Source: Bog-756 sp963769765
Lineage (GTDB): Bacteria > Actinomycetota > Acidimicrobiia > Acidimicrobiales > RAAP-2
Length of the DNA stretch: 64,000 nucleotides
Direction: 5' to 3'
Assembly: GCA_963769765.1 (NCBI GenBank)
Contig: CAVYNA010000005.1
Location: 186,001 to 250,000 of the forward strand
A program made the position numbers and the translations under genes. The notes under the pieces are model-generated. The model was not told the origin of the DNA. It saw only the letters and a program-made list of their open reading frames with translations, and did no database searches. Shown one piece after another: positions 33,203 to 42,313 of this stretch (positions within the stretch are counted from its first letter, which is position 1; each line of letters starts with the position of its first letter).

Positions 33203-34798
33203 GTGCCCGAGGGAGTAGAGCCACTCGAGATCGATCCCGAACATCTCGGAGTCAGGACGGACGAGGAGCTCCTCGCCGAGCTCGGGTACAAGCAGGAGTT
33301 GAGTCGGTCGTGGTCCGGCTTCTCCAACTTCGCCATCTCGTTCTCGATCATCTCGATCCTCGCCGGCTGCTTCACGACCTTCGGGAGCGGGTGGAACGGC
33401 GGGGGGCCGGCCGCCATCGCCTGGGGCTGGCCGATCCTCGCGGCACTGATCCTGTGCATTGGGCTCAGCTTGGGCGAGTTGGTCTCCGCCTACCCCACGT
33501 CGGGCGGCATCTACTGGTGGGCCTCCAAGCTGGGCGGTGCGAAGGCCGGGTACTACACGGGGTGGCTCAACCTCATCGGTCTGCTGGCCATCACCGCGTC
33601 GGTCGCCTACGGGTGCGCCACCTTCCTCGACCTCACGCTGGGTTTCTTCTCGACCAGCTGGCACTCGGGGAGCCTGAACACGATCTTCTTGTTCTTCATC
33701 GCGATTCTGGTCATCGCCGCGATCGTCAACATCTTCTCGAGCCACCTCCTCGCGATGGTCAACAACATCTCGGTGTGGTGGCATGTCTTCGGGGCCGCCG
33801 CGATCGTCCTCGTCCTCGTCTTCGTGCCGAGCCACCATGCGAGCCTCTCGTTCGTGTTCACCAACCGGGTGAACAACACCGGGATCTTCGGCACGAAGAC
33901 CAGCGGACTCGGGTACCTGTTCGTCGTCCTCCCCATCGGCGCGTTGTTGACCCAGTACACGATCACCGGGTACGACGCGTCCGCCCATCTCTCCGAGGAG
34001 ACGCACAGGGCGGCGGACACCGCGGCCAAGGGGATGTGGCGCTCGATCTTCTACTCGGCCATCGGGGGGTGGATCCTCCTCCTGTCCTTCCTCTTCGCCG
34101 TCCAGGACGCGTCCAAGGTCACCGCGGCGGGCGGTGGGGTCGCCACCATCTTCGCCCAGGCACTCACCAGCCGATGGGGCGCGGCCGTGCTCTTCGTCTC
34201 GACGGTGGGGCAGTTCTTCTGCACGATGGCCTGCATGACGAGCACCACCCGGATGCTCTTCGCCTTCAGCCGTGACGGCGCGGTGCCCGGTCACAAGCGC
34301 TGGTCGCGGCTGAGCGCCAAGCGGGTGCCGGTCGCCGGCGTGATCCTCACCGCGATCATCTCGGTCATCCTCACCGCGCCCGCCCTGATTCCGGTCGACA
34401 TCAATGGGGCCCCGAGCCCGGTCGCCTTCTTCGCCGTCGTCTCGATCGGCGTGATCGGTCTCTACTGGTGCTTCTCCATCCCGATCTGGCACCGGTGGCG
34501 GATGGGTGACGAGTTCGTGCCCGGTGGATGGACGATCGGCGCCAAGTACAAGTGGGTCTCGGTCATCGCCCTCATCGATGTCGTGCTCATCACGTTCATG
34601 GCGTTCATGCCGACCTCCAACCTCGGTATCCCGTGGTACAGCGGCTTCGCCTGGAAGTACGTGAACTACACCATCCTCGTGGTGCCCGCCGCCATGATCC
34701 TCCTCTGGGCGTACTGGCACCTCTCCGTCAAGAACTGGTTCACCGGGCCACGGCGGACGGTCGACATGTCGGACGAGGAGCTGATCGCCGGCATCTGA
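33203..34798 (+). CDS. APC-family amino acid permease
   Basis: Encodes 531 residues from GTG 33203, with AAAGGGGA about six bases upstream. After a 30-residue acidic leader (EPLEIDPEHLGVRTDEELLA), about twelve membrane helices follow. SFSIISILAGCFTTFGSG is the first unwound helix of APC transporters; LVSAYPTSGGIYWWASKLGG is the conserved second helix/loop. It imports an amino acid or amine with protons or Na+, in the GABA/choline-type permease branch by look. Next on the strand are a choline-kinase-like protein and a dimethylglycine-dehydrogenase-like enzyme, so a methylated amine is a reasonable guess for the cargo. Confidence 0.92.
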   Translation: MPEGVEPLEIDPEHLGVRTDEELLAELGYKQELSRSWSGFSNFAISFSIISILAGCFTTFGSGWNGGGPAAIAWGWPILAALILCIGLSLGELVSAYPTSGGIYWWASKLGGAKAGYYTGWLNLIGLLAITASVAYGCATFLDLTLGFFSTSWHSGSLNTIFLFFIAILVIAAIVNIFSSHLLAMVNNISVWWHVFGAAAIVLVLVFVPSHHASLSFVFTNRVNNTGIFGTKTSGLGYLFVVLPIGALLTQYTITGYDASAHLSEETHRAADTAAKGMWRSIFYSAIGGWILLLSFLFAVQDASKVTAAGGGVATIFAQALTSRWGAAVLFVSTVGQFFCTMACMTSTTRMLFAFSRDGAVPGHKRWSRLSAKRVPVAGVILTAIISVILTAPALIPVDINGAPSPVAFFAVVSIGVIGLYWCFSIPIWHRWRMGDEFVPGGWTIGAKYKWVSVIALIDVVLITFMAFMPTSNLGIPWYSGFAWKYVNYTILVVPAAMILLWAYWHLSVKNWFTGPRRTVDMSDEELIAGI

Positions 34799-34814
34799 CG
34801 CTGGCCGGAGGTCG

Positions 34815-35747
34815 GTGAGGCCCGTGGCACCCGCGGGCCCGTCGCCGCTCCCGCGGCCGCTGCACCGCACGATCGAGACGCTCTGGGTCAGTGCCCACGA
34901 GGTCGTCGAGCTCGCCGGGGGGTTGACCAACCGAAATTTCAAGGTGACGACCGATGACGGCATCTTCGTCGTCCGGCTCTCCGATCCGGCGTCCGGCGCA
35001 CTGGCCATCGACCGCGAGCACGAGTACCGGAACTCGATGATCGCGGCGGCATGCGGAGTCGGCGCTCCGGTGCACGCCTACCTCCGTGAGGAGTCGGCCC
35101 TCGTGATCGGCTACATCGAGGGAAGGACCTTTACGGACGACGACTTCGCGGCGCCGGGTGTCGTCGAACGCGTCGCCGCCTCGTGTCGGAAGCTGCACGG
35201 TGGGGCGAGGTTCGTCAACGAGTTCGACATGTTCGAGATCCGGCGTGGCTACCTCGCGATCGTGCTCGAACACGGCTACCGCCTGCCCTCCGACTATCTC
35301 GAGTTCGAGCCCGAGGTCGAGCGGGTCCGGGGAGCGCTCGCGGTGCGTGCCGAGCCGACCGTGGCGTGCAACAACGATCTGTTGGCCGGCAACTTCATCG
35401 ACGACGGAGTCCAGATCCGGCTCATCGACTACGAATACGCCGGCAACAACGACGCATGCTTCGAGCTCGGGAACATCGCGAGCGAGTGCCATCTCGACGG
35501 CGATCAGCTCGATCACCTGGTCACCTCGTACTATGGGCGGCGGCTGGCCAACAAGCTGGCCCGTGCACGGCTCTTCGGCTTGATGTCGCAGTACGGGTGG
35601 ACGCTGTGGGCGTCGATCCAAGAGGCCACGAGCAGCATCGATTTCGCCTTCTGGCCCTGGGGCCTCGAGAAGTACGAGCGGGCGGTCGAGACATTTCGGG
35701 GCCCGCTCCTCGACCGCCTGATCGAGGACGTGCAGAGAGACGACTGA
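34815..35747 (+). CDS. Choline/ethanolamine kinase-like phosphotransferase
   Basis: Encodes 310 residues from a GTG, 16 bases after the permease. The fold is APH/choline kinase: ELAGGLTNRNFKV (nucleotide-binding turn), FVVRLSD with the ATP-contacting Arg in place of Lys, VACNNDLLAGNF (catalytic loop) and IRLIDYEYAGNNDACFELGN (metal-binding Asp). The catalytic Asp and Asn are present, but the His usually two positions before the Asp (CHNDL) is Asn. It may phosphorylate choline, ethanolamine or a related amino alcohol delivered by the adjacent permease. Confidence 0.85.
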   Translation: MRPVAPAGPSPLPRPLHRTIETLWVSAHEVVELAGGLTNRNFKVTTDDGIFVVRLSDPASGALAIDREHEYRNSMIAAACGVGAPVHAYLREESALVIGYIEGRTFTDDDFAAPGVVERVAASCRKLHGGARFVNEFDMFEIRRGYLAIVLEHGYRLPSDYLEFEPEVERVRGALAVRAEPTVACNNDLLAGNFIDDGVQIRLIDYEYAGNNDACFELGNIASECHLDGDQLDHLVTSYYGRRLANKLARARLFGLMSQYGWTLWASIQEATSSIDFAFWPWGLEKYERAVETFRGPLLDRLIEDVQRDD

Positions 35748-35820
35748 GCCGCCGCAAGCCGGCCGTCCAGGTCGCCCCAGGGCGCGACCTCGGACCGGAA
35801 CGCACACCAGAGGACATCAC

Positions 35821-38286
35821 GTGACGCATGTGGAAAGAGAAGTGCCCGACCGGGCGCGGGTGGTCATCGTGGGCGGGGGCATCGTGGGGACGAGCACCGC
35901 CTACCACCTCGTGCACCTCGGCTGGACCGACGTGGTCGTGGTCGAGCAGGGCCAGCTGTCGTCGGGAACGACCTGGCACGCCGCCGGACTCGTGGGCCAG
36001 CTCCGCGCGACGGAAAGTGGTACCCGTCTCGTCCAGTACTCGGCGGGCCTCTACGCCGACCTCGAGCAGGAGACCGGGCTCGCCACGGGGTTCAAGCGCT
36101 GCGGGGGTGTCACCGTCGCGCGGACAGCGGACCGGATGGTCCAACTGCAGCGGACCGCCGCGACCGCGGAGGTCTACGACCTGGAGTGCGAGCTGATCTC
36201 GCCGGCACGGGCGAGGGAGCTCTACCCGATCCTCGCCACCGGGGATCTCGTCGGTGCCCTCTGGCTACCCGGCGACGGCACGGCCAACCCCGTCGATGTG
36301 ACCGCATCGCTGGCCCGGGGGGCACGCGCCCGGGGGGCACGCATCTTCGAGCACACCCGTGTGATCGGTGTCGACCACGACGGCGGCCGGGTGACCGGGG
36401 TGATGACCGACCGGGGCACGATCGAAGCGGAGGTGGTCGTCAACTGCGCCGGGCAGTGGGCGCACGCCGTCGGGGCGCTCGCGGGCGTTCACGTACCCCT
36501 GCATTCGGCCGAGCACTTCTACGTCGTCTCCGAGCAGATCGAGGGGGTCCATCCGGACCTGCCGATCCTGCGCGACCCCGACGGCTACACCTACTTCAAA
36601 GAAGAGGTGGGCGGACTGGTCGTCGGCGGTTTCGAGCCCGAGGCGAAGCCGTGGGTCGCCCCCGATCAGCTGCCGTACCCGTTCGAGTTCCAGCTCCTCG
36701 ACGAGGACTGGGACCACTTCTCCGTCCTCATGGAGAGCGCACTGCTCCGCATCCCCGCCCTCCACCACACCGGCATCCGGAAGTTCTACAACGGGCCCGA
36801 GAGCTTCACGCCGGACAACCAGTTCATCCTCGGTGAAGCCCCGGAGTTGGCGAACTTCTTCGTGGGTGCAGGTTTCAACTCCGTCGGGATCGCATCGGCG
36901 GGCGGCGCCGGGCGGGCACTCGCCGAGTGGATCGTCGAGGGCGAGCCCACGACCGATCTGGCCGCGGTCGACATCAGGCGATTCGCCGCGTTCAACGACA
37001 ACGTCCAGTGGCTCCGCGACCGGGTCGGCGAGATCCTCGGGCTGCACTACGAGATCCCCTGGCCCAACCGCGAGCTGGTCACCGCACGTCCGTTCCGAAG
37101 GTCGCCCGTGTACCACCTGCTCGAGGAGGCGGGCGCACAGTTCGGGTCCAAGATGGGGTGGGAGCGCGCCAACGTCTTCGTCCCGGCGGGGGAGGCGCCC
37201 CGCCTCGAGTACACGTGGGGGAAGCCGAACTGGCTGCCGTGGTCTGTCGGTGAACAGAACCGGACCAGGACCTCGGTCACGCTGTTCGACGAGACCTCCT
37301 TCGGGAAGCTGCTGATCACCGGGTCGGACGCCGAGGCCGTCCTCCAGCGCCTCTGCACGGCGGACGTCGCAGTGCCCGTCGGTCGTGCCGTCTACACCGG
37401 CATGCTCAATCGGCGGGGTGGCTACGAGGCGGACGTCACGGTGACCCGCCTCGCCCACGACCGCTATCTGCTCGTGACGAGCTCGGCGTCGGTCGTGCGG
37501 GACGCCGCGTGGATCGAACGTCACCTCTTGCGTGACGAGCAGGTGGCGGTCGTCGACGTCTCGTCCTCGTACGCGGTCTACGGGGTGATGGGCCCGGGAT
37601 CACGGGACCTCCTCCAGCGCGTGACGCGCGCGGAACTGTCGAACGAGGCGTTCCCGTTCGCCACGAGTCGCGAGATCGACCTCGGGCACTCGACGGTGCG
37701 GGCGACCCGGATCACCTACGTCGGGGAGCTCGGCTGGGAGCTCTACGTGCCCTGCGAGTTCGCGGTCGGCGTCTATGAGACCCTGTTCGACGCCGGCGAG
37801 TACCTCCCGCTCACCGATGCGGGCTACTACTCGATCAATTCGCTCCGGCTGGACAAGGGCTACCGCGCGTTCGGTTCTGACCTGACACCCGATCACAACC
37901 CGGTCGAAGCCGGCCTCCGGTTCACGTGCAAGCTCGCCTCCGATGTCGACTTCGTGGGCCGTGCGGCCGTTGAGCAGGTCATCGCCGAGGGTCCACGTCG
38001 TCGGCTTGTCTCGTTCCGGCTCGAGGATCCCGAACAGATGATGTGGGGAGGCGAGCTCCTGCTCCGCAACGGGGAGGCGTCCGGGCAGGTGACATCGGTC
38101 GCCTGGTCGGCCACCCTCGGCGCCTGCGTCGGGCTCGCCTATGTCTGGCGCCGCGACCGTGGGCCGGTCACCGCCGAGCACCTCACGACCGGCCGCTACG
38201 AGGTCGACGTGGGTGGCCACGTCTGTGTCGCCTCGATCGGACGAGGCGCCCCCTTCGACCCGTCGAACGAGCGGATCAGGACCTGA
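35821..38286 (+). CDS. Dimethylglycine/sarcosine dehydrogenase-like FAD and folate enzyme
   Basis: Encodes 821 residues from GTG 35821, with AGAGGA six bases upstream. Residues about 10-400 are a DAO-type FAD domain: VVIVGGGIVGTSTAYHL and SSGTTWHAAGLVGQLR, whose His is the covalent flavin attachment site in dimethylglycine dehydrogenases. FAO_M follows, and from about residue 470 GCV_T-type folate-binding domains (YAVYGVMGPGSRDLLQ, YVGELGWELYVP, LTDAGYYSINSLRLDKGYR). It would oxidatively demethylate an N-methylglycine and pass the one-carbon unit to tetrahydrofolate. The permease and kinase-like genes upstream support methylamine or choline-derived substrates. Confidence 0.92.
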   Translation: MTHVEREVPDRARVVIVGGGIVGTSTAYHLVHLGWTDVVVVEQGQLSSGTTWHAAGLVGQLRATESGTRLVQYSAGLYADLEQETGLATGFKRCGGVTVARTADRMVQLQRTAATAEVYDLECELISPARARELYPILATGDLVGALWLPGDGTANPVDVTASLARGARARGARIFEHTRVIGVDHDGGRVTGVMTDRGTIEAEVVVNCAGQWAHAVGALAGVHVPLHSAEHFYVVSEQIEGVHPDLPILRDPDGYTYFKEEVGGLVVGGFEPEAKPWVAPDQLPYPFEFQLLDEDWDHFSVLMESALLRIPALHHTGIRKFYNGPESFTPDNQFILGEAPELANFFVGAGFNSVGIASAGGAGRALAEWIVEGEPTTDLAAVDIRRFAAFNDNVQWLRDRVGEILGLHYEIPWPNRELVTARPFRRSPVYHLLEEAGAQFGSKMGWERANVFVPAGEAPRLEYTWGKPNWLPWSVGEQNRTRTSVTLFDETSFGKLLITGSDAEAVLQRLCTADVAVPVGRAVYTGMLNRRGGYEADVTVTRLAHDRYLLVTSSASVVRDAAWIERHLLRDEQVAVVDVSSSYAVYGVMGPGSRDLLQRVTRAELSNEAFPFATSREIDLGHSTVRATRITYVGELGWELYVPCEFAVGVYETLFDAGEYLPLTDAGYYSINSLRLDKGYRAFGSDLTPDHNPVEAGLRFTCKLASDVDFVGRAAVEQVIAEGPRRRLVSFRLEDPEQMMWGGELLLRNGEASGQVTSVAWSATLGACVGLAYVWRRDRGPVTAEHLTTGRYEVDVGGHVCVASIGRGAPFDPSNERIRT

Positions 38287-38329
38287 TCTGCCGACAGCCC
38301 GGCTCTGGGGTGCAAGCGGTGGTTCGGGC

Positions 38330-39109
38330 TCAGAGCACCTTCGAGAGAAAGGCCCGCGTGCGCTCGTGCTGGGGCGCCGACAGCACGGTCGCGGGATCGC
38401 CCTGCTCCACGACCACTCCACCGTCCATGAACACCACGTTGTCGCCGACCTCGCGGGCGAACCCCATCTCGTGGGTGACAACGATCATCGTCATCCCCTC
38501 CTCGGCGAGGGAGCGCATCACGTCGAGCACCTCGCCGACCAGCTCGGGGTCGAGGGCCGATGTCGGCTCGTCGAAGAGCATCAGTTTGGGCCGCATCGCG
38601 AGGGCGCGGGCGATGGCGACCCGCTGCTGCTGCCCGCCGGAGAGCTGGTTCGGATAGCTCGCGATCTTGTCGCCGAGCCCGACCCGCTCGAGCAGGGCCC
38701 GTGCGCGTTCGCGGACGGACGAAGGTGATTCCTTCCGGACCCAGCGCGGACCGGAGATCACGTTGTCGATGACGCTCAGGTGGGGGAAGAGGTTGAAGCG
38801 CTGGAAGACCATTCCGATCTCGGCCCGCTTGCCGCAGATCTCGCGGTCGCGGAGCTCATAGATGCGGTCGCCGCTCTGGCGGTACCCGACCAGCTCACCG
38901 TCGACGGAGAGCTCGCCCCCGTCGATCTTCTCGAGGTGGTTGATGCAGCGGAGAAAGGTGCTCTTGCCCGAGCCCGAAGGGCCGATGAGGCAGAGCACCT
39001 CGCCATGGGCGACGGTGAGATCGATGCCCCTGAGCACCTCGAGGCGGCCGAACCGCTTGTGCACCTGACGGGCGCGGACCATCAGCGGGACATCGACGGC
39101 GTCAGTCAT
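38330..39109 (-). CDS. Polar amino acid ABC transporter, ATP-binding protein
   Basis: Encodes 259 residues. Walker A is LIGPSGSGKSTFLRCIN, the Q-loop is GMVFQRFNLFPHLSV, the signature is NQLSGGQQQRVAIARALA and Walker B is LMLFDEPTSALDPELVGEV, with the switch His in IVVTHEMG. Sequence and length fit the GlnQ/HisP family. It powers the permease whose gene overlaps by four bases (ATGA) just upstream, and the binding protein at 40160. Confidence 0.96.
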   Translation of the reverse strand: MTDAVDVPLMVRARQVHKRFGRLEVLRGIDLTVAHGEVLCLIGPSGSGKSTFLRCINHLEKIDGGELSVDGELVGYRQSGDRIYELRDREICGKRAEIGMVFQRFNLFPHLSVIDNVISGPRWVRKESPSSVRERARALLERVGLGDKIASYPNQLSGGQQQRVAIARALAMRPKLMLFDEPTSALDPELVGEVLDVMRSLAEEGMTMIVVTHEMGFAREVGDNVVFMDGGVVVEQGDPATVLSAPQHERTRAFLSKVL

Positions 39110-40128
39110 GGGGTGCGGCCCAGGGCGCTTCGGCGAGCGGGGGAACCGGCTTCACGCGGAGGTGGAACACGCTCTGACGGAGTCGTTGGATCGGAGTGGG
39201 CGGAAGCTCGCCGCGTAGAGCCCCTGGCGTAGTGGCGCTCGACGTAGTACTGGCCGACGGTCAGGATCGACGTGAAGAAGAGGTACCAAAGGCTCGCGAC
39301 GACGAGGAGCGGCACGATCTCGTAGTTGGCGTTGGAGATGTTCTGGGTCGCGGTGAACAGTTCGGTGACCGCGATGGCGTAGACGAGCGACGTCGTCTTG
39401 AGCATCGAGATGGTCTCGTTGCCGGTCGGGGGGATGATGATCCGCATCGCCTGGGGAAGGACGATCCGGTGGAGCGTCTGGCGCTTGCTCATGCCGAGCG
39501 ACTGGGCCGCCTCGGTCTGGCCGTCGTCGACCGAGATGATCCCCGCTCGGACGATCTCGGCCATGTAGGCACCCTCGTTGAGACTGAGGCCGAGGGCGCC
39601 CGCGACGAACGAGGTGATCACCACGTTTGCGTTGACGGTCGCGAATCCGGGTCCGAAGGGGATGCCGAAGGAGAGGTGCGGGTAGAGGTAGCTGATCCCG
39701 TCGTACCAGAAGAACAGCTGGACGAAGACGGGAGTGCCGCGGAAGAACCAGATGTAGACCCAGGCGGAACCCGACAGCAGGCGGTTGGGGGAGAGGCGCA
39801 TGATGGCGAGCAGCACGCCGAGGACGATGCCCGCCGCCATGGCGATGGCGGTGAGCTCGAGGGTGACGACGATGCCGCGGAGCACCGGGGCGGCGAAGAG
39901 GTACTTGCCCACGATGCCCCACTGGAACCTGCCCTCGCGGACCCCGCCCCGCACGATGTGCGAGAAGACGAGCGTGTTGACGAGCATCGCGAGCAGCACC
40001 ACGACCACCGCGCCCGACACCCATCGCAGCGGGTGACGGACCGGGACGATGGTGGGGACGACCGCGTCCTCCGAGCCGCCGTTGCCCCGGGCGTGGCGGT
40101 GACCCTCGTCGGCTGGATCTGGTGACAT
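39106..40128 (-). CDS. Polar amino acid ABC transporter, permease
   Basis: Encodes 340 residues from ATG 40128. One helix near residue 40 precedes the HisM/GlnP-type permease domain with about five more. WFFRGTPVFVQLFFWYDG and EAAQSLGMSKRQTLHRIVLPQA (the EAA loop that contacts the ATPase) are diagnostic. A Ser/Pro/Arg-rich cytoplasmic tail of about 40 residues is unusual. As the only permease gene it probably works as a homodimer. Confidence 0.95.
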   Translation of the reverse strand: MSPDPADEGHRHARGNGGSEDAVVPTIVPVRHPLRWVSGAVVVVLLAMLVNTLVFSHIVRGGVREGRFQWGIVGKYLFAAPVLRGIVVTLELTAIAMAAGIVLGVLLAIMRLSPNRLLSGSAWVYIWFFRGTPVFVQLFFWYDGISYLYPHLSFGIPFGPGFATVNANVVITSFVAGALGLSLNEGAYMAEIVRAGIISVDDGQTEAAQSLGMSKRQTLHRIVLPQAMRIIIPPTGNETISMLKTTSLVYAIAVTELFTATQNISNANYEIVPLLVVASLWYLFFTSILTVGQYYVERHYARGSTRRASAHSDPTTPSERVPPPREAGSPARRSALGRTP

Positions 40129-40159
40129 CGGCCCGGCGGCGTCCGGCGCCGGGGTGGTC

Positions 40160-41122
40160 CTAGCTGGTGGCGCCGTTGATCACCGACGAGGTGACCGCGC
40201 CGGCCTGCACGCCCCACTTGGTGAGGATCTGGTTGTAGACGCCGTTCGCGATCAGCAGGTTGACGGTCGCCTGCACCGGTGCGGCCATGCCGTTGCCCTT
40301 GGGGAGGGCCAGTCCGTAGGGAGCGACCGAGAATGCCGTCCCGCTGTTCTGGAAGACCCCGTTCGACGTGGCGACGATGTACCCGGCGACCTGCGAATCG
40401 GCGAACCCGACCTCGGCCCGGCCACTCGAGACGGCGAGGTTCGCTTGGCTCTGGTTGCCGAACGAGAGCACCGTCACGGTGGACTTGCCGGCCTTGGTGC
40501 ACGCCTTGGCCTGGGTCTGGGCGTCGGTCTGCTCGGTCGTCCCCGACTCGACCGCCACGGTGTGCCCGCACAGGGAGCTGAGACCGTTGAAGGCGAGCGG
40601 CGAACCGGCCTTCACGTAGTAGCCCTCGCCCGCGGTGAAGTAGTCGACGAAGTCGACGACCTTCTGACGGGCGATCGTGTCGGTGAACGAGGACGCCCCC
40701 ATGCCGTACTTCCCGCTCTGGATGCCCGGGATGATCGTGTCGAAGGTCGCGTTGACCAGCTTGACCTTGAGCCCGAGCACCTGACCGATCGCAGTTGCAA
40801 GATCGGCATCCATCCCGACGATGGTGGTCCCGTCAGGCGCAATGAACTCGTCCGGTGCGTAGGTGGCGTCGAGGGCGACGACGATCGTTCCGCTCGAGCG
40901 GACCGGTGCGGGCACCGTGGCCGCGATGGATGGGTTGGCCGACTGCGGCGGGATCGTGGCCGTCGGGAGTGCGACGGTCGTCGCGGTGGTCGAAGGTGCG
41001 CCCGTCGTGGTCGAGCTGCTCGAGTTGCTCGAGCATGCGGCGGTGACGACGGCGAGCGCGCAGGCGACGCCGACCGCCAGCGCCGTCCGGTGCGCACGAT
41101 GCGTGTGATGTGGAGTGAGCAC
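40160..41122 (-). CDS. Amino acid ABC transporter substrate-binding lipoprotein
   Basis: Encodes 320 residues. GTG 41122 has GGGGAGGA six to seven bases upstream, settling the start against longer frames. Residues 1-30 are a lipoprotein signal ending VVTAAC. A Ser/Thr linker follows, then a family-3 solute-binding domain: IVVALDATYAPDEFIAPDG, IVGMDADLATAIGQVLGLKV, DTIIPGIQSGKYGMGASSFT and VAVESGTTEQTDAQTQAKAC. It captures an amino acid outside the membrane for the permease/ATPase encoded 31 bases downstream. Confidence 0.95.
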   Translation of the reverse strand: MLTPHHTHRAHRTALAVGVACALAVVTAACSSNSSSSTTTGAPSTTATTVALPTATIPPQSANPSIAATVPAPVRSSGTIVVALDATYAPDEFIAPDGTTIVGMDADLATAIGQVLGLKVKLVNATFDTIIPGIQSGKYGMGASSFTDTIARQKVVDFVDYFTAGEGYYVKAGSPLAFNGLSSLCGHTVAVESGTTEQTDAQTQAKACTKAGKSTVTVLSFGNQSQANLAVSSGRAEVGFADSQVAGYIVATSNGVFQNSGTAFSVAPYGLALPKGNGMAAPVQATVNLLIANGVYNQILTKWGVQAGAVTSSVINGATS

Positions 41123-41231
41123 GGTCCATCCTCCCCAGGTGGGTTCGGTGCGGCGGGTCAAGTGTGCCATGCACCCGGATGGAGCGGAGCGATCGTCGGG
41201 CTCGACACCCTCGGATCGGGAGGACGGGTGC

Positions 41232-41266
41232 GCAACAGGCCGGGGCGGTGGGCCCCGGCCTGTTGC
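41232..41266 (-). terminator. Strong hairpin terminator after the cytochrome module
   Basis: Arms at 41232-41246 and 41252-41266 (GCAACAGGCCGGGGC and its exact complement, 15 bp) enclose a five-base loop. It lies 66 bases beyond the last stop of the minus-strand cytochrome genes and before the next minus-strand gene. There is no T tract, as is common in high-GC actinobacteria. Confidence 0.7.
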
Positions 41267-41331
41267 TCTTCCGACACCGCCACCGTCGGGGACGGGGGAG
41301 ACCCCGACGGACGTGTGGAGAGGTCGTGTGG

Positions 41332-42313
41332 CTAGCCGCTCGCCAGGCTCCGATAGTGGCGGCGCCAGATGAGCCGGTAGACACGGGTCCAGCGCGGTAT
41401 GGACCGGAGCCCCGGTATGAAGGGGAGGATCGCCAACAGAACGGTCAGCACCATCATGACCGCCCAGACTTGCAGGTCGGCATTGGACGAGGTCTTGAAC
41501 GGCGGGACCTGGTACCACATCGTGTAGAGCCAGAGCCATGCCTGGCCGGGGAAGTTGCCGGTTTCGTTCATCATCCCCCACTGGTCACCGGAGAGGTGCT
41601 GCGCGGCCCCCAGATCGGCGAGGAACGTGCCGTCCGCGATGAACAGCAAGGGCTTCGTGTAGTCGGTGCCGTAGAACTGCCGTGAGCTGAGCAGCGCACC
41701 GTCGAGCGCACCGCTGCGCGCCATCGAGGTGAGCGACGAGATCATGATCCCGACGGGCCCGTAGTCGCCCGCCGGCACGGTCAGCGTGCCGTTCGAGTAG
41801 GTCGCGTTTGCGACGGCCTTCTCGTACGCGGCGGTCCACTTCGCCTGCTGGTCGGCGGAGGCGGAGGTGTACCGGTTGATCGCCGCGTCGAGGTCCGGCC
41901 GGTCCGGCAGCGTCCGCAGTGGCGCGATCACGTAGTCGGTGGCCGTGTCGATCGGGTGGGTGGCGCCGAACCACGACTCGGGTGAGATCGGCCCGATCGA
42001 CTGCGAGGATCCCGACGTGGCGTTGTACGGCGGCCCGTAGGTGGCGGTCGCGCTCGTCCCGTCGAGCTCGGTGATGGCCGTCTGGGCGAAGTCGACCGGG
42101 GTGGCGGTCGACCACGACTTGACCGTGACCGGTTTGTCGTCGGGCGACGAGAAGATCACCGCCAACCCGACCACCAAGATGACGACGACGAGCAACGCGA
42201 TGAGGAACTCGCGGCACGAGGTCGTAGGGCACGTACTTCCCGTGCCACTCCTCGACGTCCCGGTCGGGCTTGAAGCTCCGATGGTGACGGGCGGTGTCGG
42301 TGGCGGCGCTCAC
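41332..42313 (-). CDS. Cytochrome b-associated membrane protein, frameshifted
   Basis: Two frames form one gene: from ATG 42313 the frame reads MSAATDTARHHRSFKPD through KYVPYDLV, then near 42213 the reading moves to REFLIALLVVVILVVG and on to the stop at 41332. Deleting one base in GTGCCGCGAG on the coding strand restores YDLVREFLIALL and gives 326 residues; 982 bases is one over a multiple of three. Layout: a cytoplasmic leader, one helix, an extracytoplasmic domain of about 190 residues without CxxCH or other haem motifs, and a C-terminal helix (VWAVMMVLTVLLAILPFI). Its ATG overlaps the cytochrome b stop. It probably replaces subunit IV or anchors an electron carrier. Sequencing error or lesion cannot be told apart. 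Confidence 0.78.

Noticed and set aside
33113..35008. A 631-codon minus-strand frame opposite the permease
   Set aside because: Highly charged low-complexity translation opposite a clear twelve-helix permease.
38287..38329. Possible terminator between convergent dehydrogenase and ABC genes
   Set aside because: Only six-base arms with a loop over 20 bases; too weak to call.
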